Shown here: in pieces, positions 1-6,341 of the stretch
Layout: each line of letters opens with the position of its first letter
Numbering within the stretch: the stretch's first letter is position 1
Origin: Phycisphaerae bacterium
GTDB lineage: Bacteria; Planctomycetota; Phycisphaerae; UBA1845; UTPLA1
Direction of reading: 5' to 3'
Length of the DNA: 7,662 nt
Assembly: GCA_029259995.1 (NCBI GenBank)
Contig: JAJDEC010000080.1
Span: 1-7,662 of the forward strand
Position numbers and translations under genes: made by a program
Notes under the pieces: model-generated
The model's input: only the letters and a program-made list of their open reading frames with translations
The model's database searches: none
What the model was told of the DNA's origin: nothing

Positions 1-853
1 TCTCCTCGTTCGGCAGGCCCTCGATGAAACGTCGATCGCCCCCGCCGATCTTGATGTCGTCACGGTCACTTGCATGCCCGGACTCATCGGCACGCTTCTC
101 GTCGGTGTCACGGCCGCCCGCACGCTGGCGTGGAGCTGGAACAAGCCGATCCTCGGCGTCAATCACATTCATGCCCACGCGACGAGTGCGGCCATCGAAC
201 TCACATCGGTGCCGTGGCCTGCTGTCGCGCTCGTTGTCAGCGGCGGTCACACATCGCTGTATCATGTTCGCGACTGGGATGACATCGAATCCATTGGCGC
301 TACGATTGACGATGCCGCCGGCGAGGCATTCGATAAAGTCGCCGCGATTCTGTCCCTCGGATATCCGGGCGGTCCCATCGTCGACAGGATCGGCGCCGAC
401 GGCGATTCGAATGCCGTTGACTTTCCACGTTCAATGCTGAAGAAGGGCTCGCTCGATTTCTCGTTCAGTGGTTTGAAGACGGCCGTGCTTTACGAAGTTC
501 ACGGACCGGGCAAGACGTCAGGCGGGCTGGAAAAGTTGAGCGATCGAGAGATTTCAGATATCTGCGCATCCTTCTCGCAGGCGGTCGTCGATGTCCTCAT
601 CCGCAAGACAATAGCGGCGGCGACCCAGGCAAGGGTGAAGTCGGTCGTTGTGGGAGGCGGCGTGGCGGCCAATTCGATGCTGCGTCGCCAACTTCAAGAC
701 GCATGCAGGGACAGCGGCCTTCAGCTGCATCTCACGCCGATGCGATATTGCACCGATAACGCGGCCATGATCGCGTCGCACGGATTGCGTCTGTTCGAGC
801 GCGGAATGCGTAGCGATCTCACGCTCGCGGCGTCCGCAAATGTGCCGGCCTAG
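1..853 (+). CDS. tsaD: tRNA N6-threonylcarbamoyladenosine (t6A) synthase catalytic subunit TsaD, 5'-truncated by window edge
   Basis: TsaD (Kae1/YgjD family) transfers the threonylcarbamoyl group to A37 of ANN-decoding tRNAs in the cytoplasm, working with TsaB and TsaE and using the adenylate made by TsaC. The reading frame is open from base 2, giving 283 visible residues; the family is usually about 340, so roughly 60 N-terminal residues lie outside. Visible family motifs, numbered from the first complete codon: PGLIGTLLVG near 26-35; the metal-binding NHIHAH with His 55 and His 59; VVSGGHTSL near 78; DDAAGEAFDKVA near 103, then LGYPGGP; FSFSGLKTAV near 153; VVVGGGVAANSMLRR near 215; and CTDNAAMIA with the metal-binding Asp at about 252. 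The block before PGLIG reads TCMPG where most homologues have a Gly in place of Met. Nothing suggests inactivation. The following gene starts 285 bp downstream, so co-transcription with the pilus genes is not required. The family call is very secure. Confidence 0.97.
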   Translation, partial: LLVRQALDETSIAPADLDVVTVTCMPGLIGTLLVGVTAARTLAWSWNKPILGVNHIHAHATSAAIELTSVPWPAVALVVSGGHTSLYHVRDWDDIESIGATIDDAAGEAFDKVAAILSLGYPGGPIVDRIGADGDSNAVDFPRSMLKKGSLDFSFSGLKTAVLYEVHGPGKTSGGLEKLSDREISDICASFSQAVVDVLIRKTIAAATQARVKSVVVGGGVAANSMLRRQLQDACRDSGLQLHLTPMRYCTDNAAMIASHGLRLFERGMRSDLTLAASANVPA

Positions 854-1138
854 TCCAATCGTCCGATCAGGCGGAGAAAGTCCGCCAGCCGGGCCGCAAT
901 TGGGCTCCGCCGGATTGATCGACGGACGTGGACCGAATACCATAGGCGGAAGAAGGAGGCTGTTCCTCCGGCGCGAAGGCGACGGAATACGGGCTGGTTT
1001 TACCCCGCCGGTATCCCTTTTAATCCGTCGCGCTGCCAGAAACATCGCCCCGCCGATTTCCGCGTCCCGCCCAGGGCTCGACGCCGGCCTCGTGACTAAA
1101 TTAGAACGACTTATCCCCGTGCATTGGGGGACTCTGCA
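854..1138. other. Intergenic region between tsaD and the first pilB-like gene
   Basis: About 285 bp without a convincing gene; the ORFs that cross it have no family signature. It holds short perfect hairpins: GGCGGA/TCCGCC at 870-886 just after the tsaD stop, with no T-run behind it, and GGAGG/CCTCC at 955-969. A small AT-rich island (about 1095-1114, with TAAATTAGAA) upstream of the pilB-like start could hold a promoter -10, but I cannot see a good matching -35. The promoter of the pilus ATPase cluster probably lies here, by inference from spacing only. Confidence 0.5.
1115..1130 (+). promoter_or_regulatory. Ribosome binding site of pilB-like gene 1, G-run inside a small hairpin
   Basis: GGGGG at 1126-1130 lies 8 bases before ATG 1139 and is the best Shine-Dalgarno candidate; it decides for this ATG over the in-frame TTG at 1124, which has no SD. 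CCCC at 1115-1118 can pair with GGGG at 1126-1129 around a 7-base loop, so the SD may be partly masked in the mRNA. The stem is only four base pairs. Confidence 0.45.
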
Positions 1139-2854
1139 ATGGCACGAAAGCGACAAACTCTCGGTGAAATCCTGGTCGAGCAAAACGTCCTTTCCAAGGC
1201 CGATGCGGACAAGGCCGCGGAGTATGGACTGGACCACAGCAAACGTCTCGGCGAAGCCCTGATGGAACTCGACCTGGCGCAGGAAGAGGACATCTACAAG
1301 GCCCTCGCCAAACAGCACGGCATGAAGTTCGTGGAAGTCAGTCAATCGACGATCAGCCAGGACGCCCTGGGCATGATCGACGAACGGCTCATCAAGAACC
1401 ACGAGATTCTTCCGATGAGCAACGACGGCGGCGTGCTGACTGTTGTCATCAGCGACCCGCTTGATCTGGATACGATTGACATGCTGCGCTTCAAACTGGG
1501 CGCGGCCGATGTGATCCCCGTCGTGGCGTGCCCGTCGAGAATCAAGCGATACATCGACAAGAACATGCGCGGTCCGGAAGCGTCACTGGATCAGCTTTCC
1601 AAGAGTCTCGACGCCTCGGTCGACGCGTCGCTCGACCAGGACGTCAAGGACAAGGCCGACACCGCGGATGACGCCGATGCGCCGATCATCAAGCTCATCA
1701 ATATGATGATCAGCGAGGCCGTTCGAACGCGCGGCAGTGATATTCATGTTGAGCCGATGTCGGATCGTGTCCGCGTTCGTTATCGTGTTGACGGCGTCTG
1801 TCTCGAACGGGAGAGCATTCCGAAGCGCCTTCAGAACGCCGTCACGACGCGATTGAAAATCATGTCTGGCACGGACATCGCAGAAAAGCGTGTCCCACAG
1901 GACGGTCGCATCAAAATGCGTATCGGCGGCAAGGACATCGATTTCCGCGTCAGTTGCTGCCCCGGCGTCCACGGCGAATCCATCGTGCTGCGTATTCTTC
2001 GCCCGGATTCCGCGAACGTCGGCATTCAGCAGCTCGGATTCGAATCGGACGACTACGAGAAATTCCTTGGCGTCATCAAGAAGCCCAACGGCATTTTTCT
2101 TGTCACAGGACCGACGGGTTCGGGAAAAACAACGACGCTCTACGCGGCCCTTCAGGAGCTGAATCGCCCGGACAAGAAGATCATCACAGCCGAAGATCCC
2201 GTGGAGTACGTATTCCCCGGCATGAACCAATGCCAGGTTCGTGAGGACATCGGTCTGAGCTTCGGCAAGATCCTGCGATCCATGCTGCGCCAGGCCCCGA
2301 ATATCATTCTCGTTGGTGAAATTCGAGACCTGGAGGTCGGTGAAATTGCGATTCAGGCGGCGTTGACGGGCCACTTGGTGTTTTCGACGCTTCATACGAA
2401 TGACGCATCCAGCGCGCTCACGCGTCTGATCGATCTGGGCATCAAGCCCTTCCTCGTCGCTTCGAGTATTCAGGCCATCATGGCCCAGCGACTGATTCGA
2501 CGATTGTGCTCCGAATGCAGAATCCCCGACGAGAATCCTCCGACCGGACAATTGCGCGTCTGCGGCTTCACGGACGAATTGCTGAAAGGGCAGACAATCT
2601 ACAAGCCCGGCGGCTGCTCGCACTGCAGCAACACGGGGTATCGCGGTCGGCAGGGCATCTTCGAGTTGCTCATCATGAATTCCGAGCTGCGTGAACTCGC
2701 ATTCAATCGAGCCGGTATCGCCGAAATTCGACGCGCGGCCCGCGCATCGGGAATGAAATCGCTTCTTCATGACGGTCAGCGCAAGATCCTCAGCGGGATT
2801 ACGTCGCTTGAGGAACTCGCCCGACTCGCCCAGGCGGAAGTGGACGTCATGTGA
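1139..2854 (+). CDS. pilB: Type IV pilus / type II secretion assembly ATPase, PilB/GspE family (paralogue 1)
   Basis: A hexameric cytoplasmic ATPase that drives pilin or pseudopilin polymerisation through an inner-membrane platform protein. The 571-residue length is normal for PilB/GspE. From ATG 1139 the order is: an MshEN/T2SSE N-terminal domain (about 1-140) with two LG-containing helical motifs; an Asp/Lys-rich linker (about 145-180) with small SLDAS-type repeats; then the ATPase core. Core motifs: DIHVEP near 202; Walker A GPTGSGKT 324-331; Asp box ITAEDPVEY near 350; Walker B IILVGEIRD 389-397; His box TGHLVFSTLHTND 410-422. A tetracysteine metal site follows (Cys 457, 460, 493, 496), typical of PilB/GspE and absent from PilT. 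An in-frame stop at 1097-1099 limits the 5' end. Residues that are usually Gly in the two MshEN motifs are Asn and Asp here, and the first motif also lacks its final Gln, so nucleotide binding by that domain is doubtful. GspE versus PilB cannot be separated on sequence alone; the adjacent pilT favours a pilus. Confidence 0.95.
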   Translation: MARKRQTLGEILVEQNVLSKADADKAAEYGLDHSKRLGEALMELDLAQEEDIYKALAKQHGMKFVEVSQSTISQDALGMIDERLIKNHEILPMSNDGGVLTVVISDPLDLDTIDMLRFKLGAADVIPVVACPSRIKRYIDKNMRGPEASLDQLSKSLDASVDASLDQDVKDKADTADDADAPIIKLINMMISEAVRTRGSDIHVEPMSDRVRVRYRVDGVCLERESIPKRLQNAVTTRLKIMSGTDIAEKRVPQDGRIKMRIGGKDIDFRVSCCPGVHGESIVLRILRPDSANVGIQQLGFESDDYEKFLGVIKKPNGIFLVTGPTGSGKTTTLYAALQELNRPDKKIITAEDPVEYVFPGMNQCQVREDIGLSFGKILRSMLRQAPNIILVGEIRDLEVGEIAIQAALTGHLVFSTLHTNDASSALTRLIDLGIKPFLVASSIQAIMAQRLIRRLCSECRIPDENPPTGQLRVCGFTDELLKGQTIYKPGGCSHCSNTGYRGRQGIFELLIMNSELRELAFNRAGIAEIRRAARASGMKSLLHDGQRKILSGITSLEELARLAQAEVDVM

Positions 2855-2860
2855 TGATCC

Positions 2861-2945
2861 GGCGATTGCGTCGCCCCGAGCCGCCCCGATTGAACCGAGG
2901 GCAGGACAACGAGATGAAATGATGGTCGCCGCCTCAGCCGGCGAC
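2861..2945 (+). promoter_or_regulatory. Two hairpins in the pilB1-pilT intergenic leader
   Basis: The 107-bp gap contains GGCGA TTGCG TCGCC (2861-2875), just after the pilB1 stop, and a perfect 7-bp stem GTCGCCG/CGGCGAC (2925-2931 with 2939-2945) ending 3 bases before the pilT Shine-Dalgarno AGGAA (2948-2952, 9 bases before ATG). Neither is followed by a T-run, so they look more like processing, stability or translational elements than full terminators. Confidence 0.4.
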
Positions 2946-2961
2946 GCAGGAATATTGAACA

Positions 2962-4107
2962 ATGGCAATGATACATATCGATCGTATTCTCGAGACGTGC
3001 ATCAAGCGCAATGCCTCGGATATTCACATTTCCGTCGGTCGCCCGCCAGTGCTGCGACTGAGTGGACGCCTCCGGCAGCTTGAGACAAAAGTGCTTGAGC
3101 CGGAGGACTGCGTCGCCCTGATGAAATCGATCACGCCCGATCGCAATCAGCAGGAACTGCAGGAAGAAGGCGGTACGGACTTCGGTTTCGCGTTCGGCGA
3201 CCAGGGCCGATTTCGTGTGTCGATCTTTCGACAAAAAGGCAACATCAGCATCGTCCTGCGATTGATTCCGAGTCGATTCCTGTCATTTGAACAGATCGGC
3301 CTGCCGGCCATTTGTCGGGCATTGTGCCGCCGACCGCGCGGATTGTTTCTTGTCACGGGTCCGACAGGTTCCGGCAAGACGACATCGCTCGCGTCGATGC
3401 TGAACTACATCAACAACGAACTCGATCGTCACATCGTGACGGTTGAGGATCCGATCGAATATTATCACGTACACAAGAAGAGCATTATCAACCAGCGCGA
3501 AGTCGGCAACGACGTCCCCAGTTTCGCCGAGGCCCTTCGCCGCGTGCTGCGAAGCGATCCCGACGTGATTCTGGTTGGTGAAATGCGAGACCTGGAAACC
3601 ATATCCAACGCGATTCTCGCCGCCGAAACCGGTCACCTGGTCTTCTCAACGCTGCATACGACCGGTTGCCAGGGAACTGTCAACCGAATCATCGACGCCT
3701 TCCCCCATGAACAGCAGGACCAGATCCGGGTTCAGCTTTCAACGTCGCTCATTGCGATTCTGTCTCAGGCGCTCATGCCGCGCAAGCCGTCGGGCATGGT
3801 TGCGGCCTACGAATTCCTTGTCGTCACGCCGGCGATCGCGAACCTGATTCGCGAGAACAAGACATTCCGCATTGACTCCGCGATCCAGACGGGAAAGAAG
3901 TACGGCATGCAGTTGCTCGACGATCACTTGTGGCAGCTTTACGAGCGCGGATCGATCGACGCGGCGGACATGCTGGATCGCGCCCGTCAGCCCGGCGAAT
4001 TGCAAGAGAAACTCGAAAAGGCCGGCAAGCTTCATGAAGCCGGGAACGCCCTTGTTCGAGACATCGACGCGGCCCTCGAAGACGAACAAGAGAAAAAAGA
4101 AGAATAG
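2962..4107 (+). CDS. pilT: Type IV pilus retraction ATPase, PilT family
   Basis: A cytoplasmic hexameric ATPase that depolymerises the pilus, powering twitching motility, surface sensing or DNA uptake. An in-frame TGA at 2956-2958 fixes the start at ATG 2962 (a second ATG lies two codons later). The protein has 381 residues against about 345 for classical PilT. Visible: NASDIHISVGRPP near 17-29, typical of the PilT N-terminal PAS-like domain; Walker A GPTGSGKT 133-140; Asp box VTVEDPIEY 159-167; Walker B DVILVGEMRD 201-210; His box TGHLVFSTLHTT 223-234; SQALMPRK near 268; and IQTGKKYGMQLLDDHL near 308. There is no tetracysteine and no MshEN domain, which separates it from PilB. The C-terminal retraction motif, AIRNLIRE in well-studied PilT, reads AIANLIRE at 291-298, so one Arg is replaced. 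The extra C-terminal length is a charged tail ending in EDEQEKKEE. The length also fits PilU, so PilT versus PilU is not fully certain. It sits between two PilB-like genes, with 47 bp to the next start, so an operon is likely. Confidence 0.95.
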   Translation: MAMIHIDRILETCIKRNASDIHISVGRPPVLRLSGRLRQLETKVLEPEDCVALMKSITPDRNQQELQEEGGTDFGFAFGDQGRFRVSIFRQKGNISIVLRLIPSRFLSFEQIGLPAICRALCRRPRGLFLVTGPTGSGKTTSLASMLNYINNELDRHIVTVEDPIEYYHVHKKSIINQREVGNDVPSFAEALRRVLRSDPDVILVGEMRDLETISNAILAAETGHLVFSTLHTTGCQGTVNRIIDAFPHEQQDQIRVQLSTSLIAILSQALMPRKPSGMVAAYEFLVVTPAIANLIRENKTFRIDSAIQTGKKYGMQLLDDHLWQLYERGSIDAADMLDRARQPGELQEKLEKAGKLHEAGNALVRDIDAALEDEQEKKEE

Positions 4108-4129
4108 GCGACGGACAATACCGCTCGCG

Positions 4130-4146
4130 CCCTTGAACAAGGGGGG
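4130..4146 (+). promoter_or_regulatory. Inverted repeat covering the ribosome binding site of pilB-like gene 2
   Basis: CCCTTG (4130-4135), AA, CAAGGG (4138-4143) is a perfect 6-bp inverted repeat. The right arm runs into GGGGGG (4141-4146), the only Shine-Dalgarno candidate for ATG 4155, 8 bases away. In RNA the two-base gap would force the stem to open to about 5 bp or fewer, but it could still mask the SD. The arm pattern also resembles dispersed CCCTTG/CAAGGG repeats seen in some bacterial genomes, so it may be a repeat remnant rather than a regulator. Confidence 0.45.
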
Positions 4147-4154
4147 ATCTGGTC

Positions 4155-5909
4155 ATGAGTGCTGCACCGCAAACTGGGAAAACGAGCTCCGGATATCGGG
4201 GCCGCCCGCTGGGGCGAATCCTCATCAAGATGGGGAAGGTGAACCGAAAGCAGGTTCACGAAGGCCTTGCGATTCAAAAATCCAAGCGTGGTCCACTGGG
4301 GCAGATTCTGATCGATCTCGGGTATATCCAGGATCAGGATCTGCAGCTCGCATTGGCGGCACAGATCGGCATGGAACCGGTCAATCTCGACAACATCGAC
4401 GTTCAGCCGGAGACGATCAAGCTGGTTCCCAACCAGATGGCGAACACCTATCGGATCATTCCCGTCAACTACGACGCGGCAACGAAAACTCTCGATGTGG
4501 CGATGTCCTCTCCGGACAACTTTCAGGCGACGGACGATCTGCGTAAACTGCTCGATCTCAGCATTCGGCCCATGATCGCATCCGAAGATCAGATCAGCGC
4601 CGGGTTGTCCCGCTATTATCCGGAAGACGGCGCGCAATCCATCAACGATCTGCTGGACGAGATTCGGGAAGACACGGATCTCGCCAAGTTCGAAGGCCGC
4701 GGCGAGTCGATCGATCTCGAAGAACTGAGCCAGTTGGCCGATTCGAACCCCGTCAAGCAGTTGCTGAACCTCGTTCTGCTCCAGGCGATTCGCGATCATG
4801 CGAGTGACGTTCACTTCGAGCCGTTCGAGGAAGATTACAAACTGCGCTATCGAATTGACGGTGTGCTCTACGAAATGCGGCCCCCGCCCCGATTCCTTGC
4901 GATGGCCATTGCCAGCCGCATCAAGGTCATGGCCGATCTCGATATTGCCGAACGGCGCCTGCCGCAGGACGGCCGCATCAGTCTGACGATCGGCAATCGC
5001 CCTGTCGATCTTCGTGTCGCCGTGCTGCCCACGATGTTCGGTGAGTCCGTTGTACTTCGTATTCTCGATCGCTCGAACGTCAACCTCGACCTGGACAAGC
5101 TGGGGCTTCGCGACGACGACATGAAGGTGTTCGAGCAGCTGATTGAGCGACCGAACGGTATCGTGATCAACACAGGTCCGACGGGTTCCGGAAAGACGAC
5201 GACGCTGTACGCGGCGTTGAACACACTGAACAACCCGAAGATCAAGATCCTGACGGCGGAAGATCCCGTCGAATATGACATCGACGGCATCATCCAATGC
5301 CAGGTCAATCCGGCCCAGGGAATGACGTTTGCCCGCGCACTGCGCAGCTTCCTGCGACAGGATCCGGACGTGATTCTCGTCGGTGAAGTTCGAGACGCGG
5401 AAACGGCACAGATCGCCGTTCAGGCATCTCTCACGGGTCACTTGGTGTTTACGACACTGCATACCAATGACGCCCCTTCGGCCGTGGCGCGTCTGCTCGA
5501 CATCGGCGTGGACCCCTTCCTTATCACGGCGACAATTGAGGCGGTCGTTGCTCAGAGACTCGCTCGTCGCGTATGCATGAATTGCCGCACGGAGTTTCAG
5601 CCGCGCGAAGAGCAATTGATGGAGCTGCAGCTTCGAATGAAGGATGTGGAGGGACGTAAGTTCTACTATGGCGCCGGCTGCGACTACTGCAACGGCACAG
5701 GCTATCGGGGCCGAGTCGGACTCTACGAAATCCTCGTCTTCGACGACGAACTGCGCGAACTCGTCATGCAGGGGGCGTCGACGGGCGTGCTGATGGAAAC
5801 GGCATGTCGAAAGGGCATGCGCACACTCCGTGAAAGCGGACTCCTGGCGCTTTACGACGGCATCACGACGATCGAGGAGATCGTCAAGGAAACCGTTCTC
5901 ACGGACTAG
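4155..5909 (+). CDS. pilB: Type IV pilus / type II secretion assembly ATPase, PilB/GspE family (paralogue 2)
   Basis: A second PilB/GspE-type extension ATPase, 584 residues, cytoplasmic and expected to dock on a PilC/GspF platform that is not in this window. An in-frame TGA at 4134-4136 restricts the start to ATG 4155. Domains: MshEN N-terminal domain (about 15-155) with two tandem motifs beginning PLG at 18 and 47, both keeping the later Gly (27 and 56) and the final Gln (41 and 70); linker to about 195; core with SDVHFEPF near 217; Walker A GPTGSGKT 341-348; Asp box LTAEDPVEY near 366; Walker B DVILVGEVRD 405-414; His box TGHLVFTTLHTND 427-439; tetracysteine Cys 474, 477, 509, 512; then the GYRGRVGLYEIL segment typical of the family. 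Its MshEN motifs are closer to the c-di-GMP-binding consensus than those of paralogue 1, though the leading Arg of each motif is Pro. It shares core motifs with paralogue 1 but differs in N-domain and linker, so this is not a recent tandem duplication. No clear terminator follows the stop. Confidence 0.96.
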   Translation: MSAAPQTGKTSSGYRGRPLGRILIKMGKVNRKQVHEGLAIQKSKRGPLGQILIDLGYIQDQDLQLALAAQIGMEPVNLDNIDVQPETIKLVPNQMANTYRIIPVNYDAATKTLDVAMSSPDNFQATDDLRKLLDLSIRPMIASEDQISAGLSRYYPEDGAQSINDLLDEIREDTDLAKFEGRGESIDLEELSQLADSNPVKQLLNLVLLQAIRDHASDVHFEPFEEDYKLRYRIDGVLYEMRPPPRFLAMAIASRIKVMADLDIAERRLPQDGRISLTIGNRPVDLRVAVLPTMFGESVVLRILDRSNVNLDLDKLGLRDDDMKVFEQLIERPNGIVINTGPTGSGKTTTLYAALNTLNNPKIKILTAEDPVEYDIDGIIQCQVNPAQGMTFARALRSFLRQDPDVILVGEVRDAETAQIAVQASLTGHLVFTTLHTNDAPSAVARLLDIGVDPFLITATIEAVVAQRLARRVCMNCRTEFQPREEQLMELQLRMKDVEGRKFYYGAGCDYCNGTGYRGRVGLYEILVFDDELRELVMQGASTGVLMETACRKGMRTLRESGLLALYDGITTIEEIVKETVLTD

Positions 5910-6030
5910 ATTCGCGCTGACTTTGATTCATCGCGACAAGAAAAGAGAGTTCATCGCGGAATTTCTGGAAGTGAATTCATGCATGCGATGCGTCATGTGT
6001 GCTGCAGACCGCGTGACAGCGCCAAGTCTG
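5910..6030. other. Spacer after pilB-like gene 2, no gene seen
   Basis: I see no supported gene and no convincing terminator. TTCATCGCG occurs twice, at about 5927 and 5951, and an ATGC-rich stretch runs from about 5978 to 5998. An ATG at 5979 opens a frame of about 96 codons, but it runs straight through the palindromic element and the tandem array and shows no protein-family character. Confidence 0.5.
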
Positions 6031-6149
6031 TAACGCACTTTCAGTGCTTGGCTCATGGTTTAATCCGCAACCCAGGGCTGCGATTGCCCGCTTCGCGGGC
6101 TGCACTTGCCCTGGGCTCAGTTATGGCACGCCTTCAGCGTGCGGCGTTA
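6031..6149. repeat. 119-bp palindromic intergenic element with inverted ends (REP/MITE-like)
   Basis: The ends are a perfect inverted repeat, TAACGC (6031-6036) and GCGTTA (6144-6149). Inside are hairpins: GCACT-TTC-AGTGC (6035-6047); an outer stem CCCAGGGC (6071-6078) with GCCCTGGG (6108-6115) enclosing GCCCGC-TTC-GCGGGC (6086-6100); and GCACGC-CTTCA-GCGTGC (6126-6142). All three hairpins carry TTC in the loop. There is no open reading frame of its own, so any mobility would need a helper in trans. The CCCAGGGC/GCCCTGGG core recalls short dispersed elements I associate with planctomycete genomes; this is a recollection, not a search result. Confidence 0.65.
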
Positions 6150-6156
6150 GGCCGTG

Positions 6157-6263
6157 CAAGTCGCGTTCCCCTACGGTCAAGTCACATTCTCCTACACGTT
6201 CAAGTCGCGTTCCCCTACGCTCAAGACACATTCTCCTACGTTCAAGTCGCGTTCCCCGGAATT
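6157..6263. repeat. Tandem array of five ~21-bp units alternating between two types
   Basis: Units start at 6157, 6178, 6201, 6222 and 6243, each with CAAG. Type A (units 1, 3 and the partial 5) carries TCGCGTTCCCC after CAAG; type B (units 2 and 4) carries (T/A)CACATTCTCC. The differing bases shared by both B units are all transitions. Unit lengths are 21, 23, 21, 21 and about 21 (partial), the 23 coming from two extra bases in unit 2. The A-B-A-B-A order implies duplication of an A-B dimer of about 42-44 bp. The array starts 7 bases after the palindromic element and ends in a CGGAATTCCG palindrome (6257-6266). It is not a CRISPR, because there are no spacers. Confidence 0.8.
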
Positions 6264-6279
6264 CCGTGATAAACCGAAA

Positions 6280-6310
6280 AAGACGCAATCGCGGTCGCGA
6301 TGTGCGTCTT
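6280..6310 (-). terminator. Stem-loop terminator for the PilZ gene, possibly bidirectional
   Basis: AAGACGCA (6280-6287) pairs with TGCGTCTT (6303-6310) and ATCGC (6288-6292) with GCGAT (6297-6301), leaving one bulged G at 6302 and a GGTC loop. Read on the minus strand the stem runs into a TTTTT tract, as expected for an intrinsic terminator 32 bp after the PilZ stop. On the plus strand the trailing sequence is only weakly T-rich, so termination of the pil transcript here is possible but less certain. Confidence 0.75.
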
Positions 6311-6341
6311 GAATTTCAAACCAAATGTAACTTCCGCCCGA

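Noticed and set aside
870..886. Terminator of tsaD
   Set aside because: The GGCGGA/TCCGCC hairpin is perfect but no T-run follows, so factor-independent termination is not supported.
1124..1138. TTG at 1124 as start of pilB-like gene 1
   Set aside because: It has no SD and would place the GGGGG ribosome binding site inside the coding sequence; ATG 1139 is well spaced from it.
840..1262. Plus-strand ORF filling the tsaD-pilB spacer
   Set aside because: It overlaps both flanking genes in another frame and its translation is low-complexity Arg/Pro-rich without motifs.
554..1402. Minus-strand ORF of 282 codons across the tsaD end and pilB start
   Set aside because: It overlaps two genuine plus-strand genes and has no family-like sequence.
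1583..2968. Minus-strand ORF of 461 codons opposite pilB-like gene 1
   Set aside because: The same antisense shadow effect; no domain signature and no ribosome binding site context supports it.
4032..5615. Minus-strand ORF of 527 codons opposite pilB-like gene 2
   Set aside because: It lies antisense to a gene with full family motifs and has no recognisable motif of its own; long antisense frames are expected from GC-rich codon bias.
6157..6263. CRISPR-like array
   Set aside because: Units abut directly with no unique spacers, and there are no cas genes in the window.
5979..6269. ORF of 96 codons in the repeat region
   Set aside because: It is made of the palindromic element and the tandem array read through; its repetitive peptide reflects the DNA repeats.
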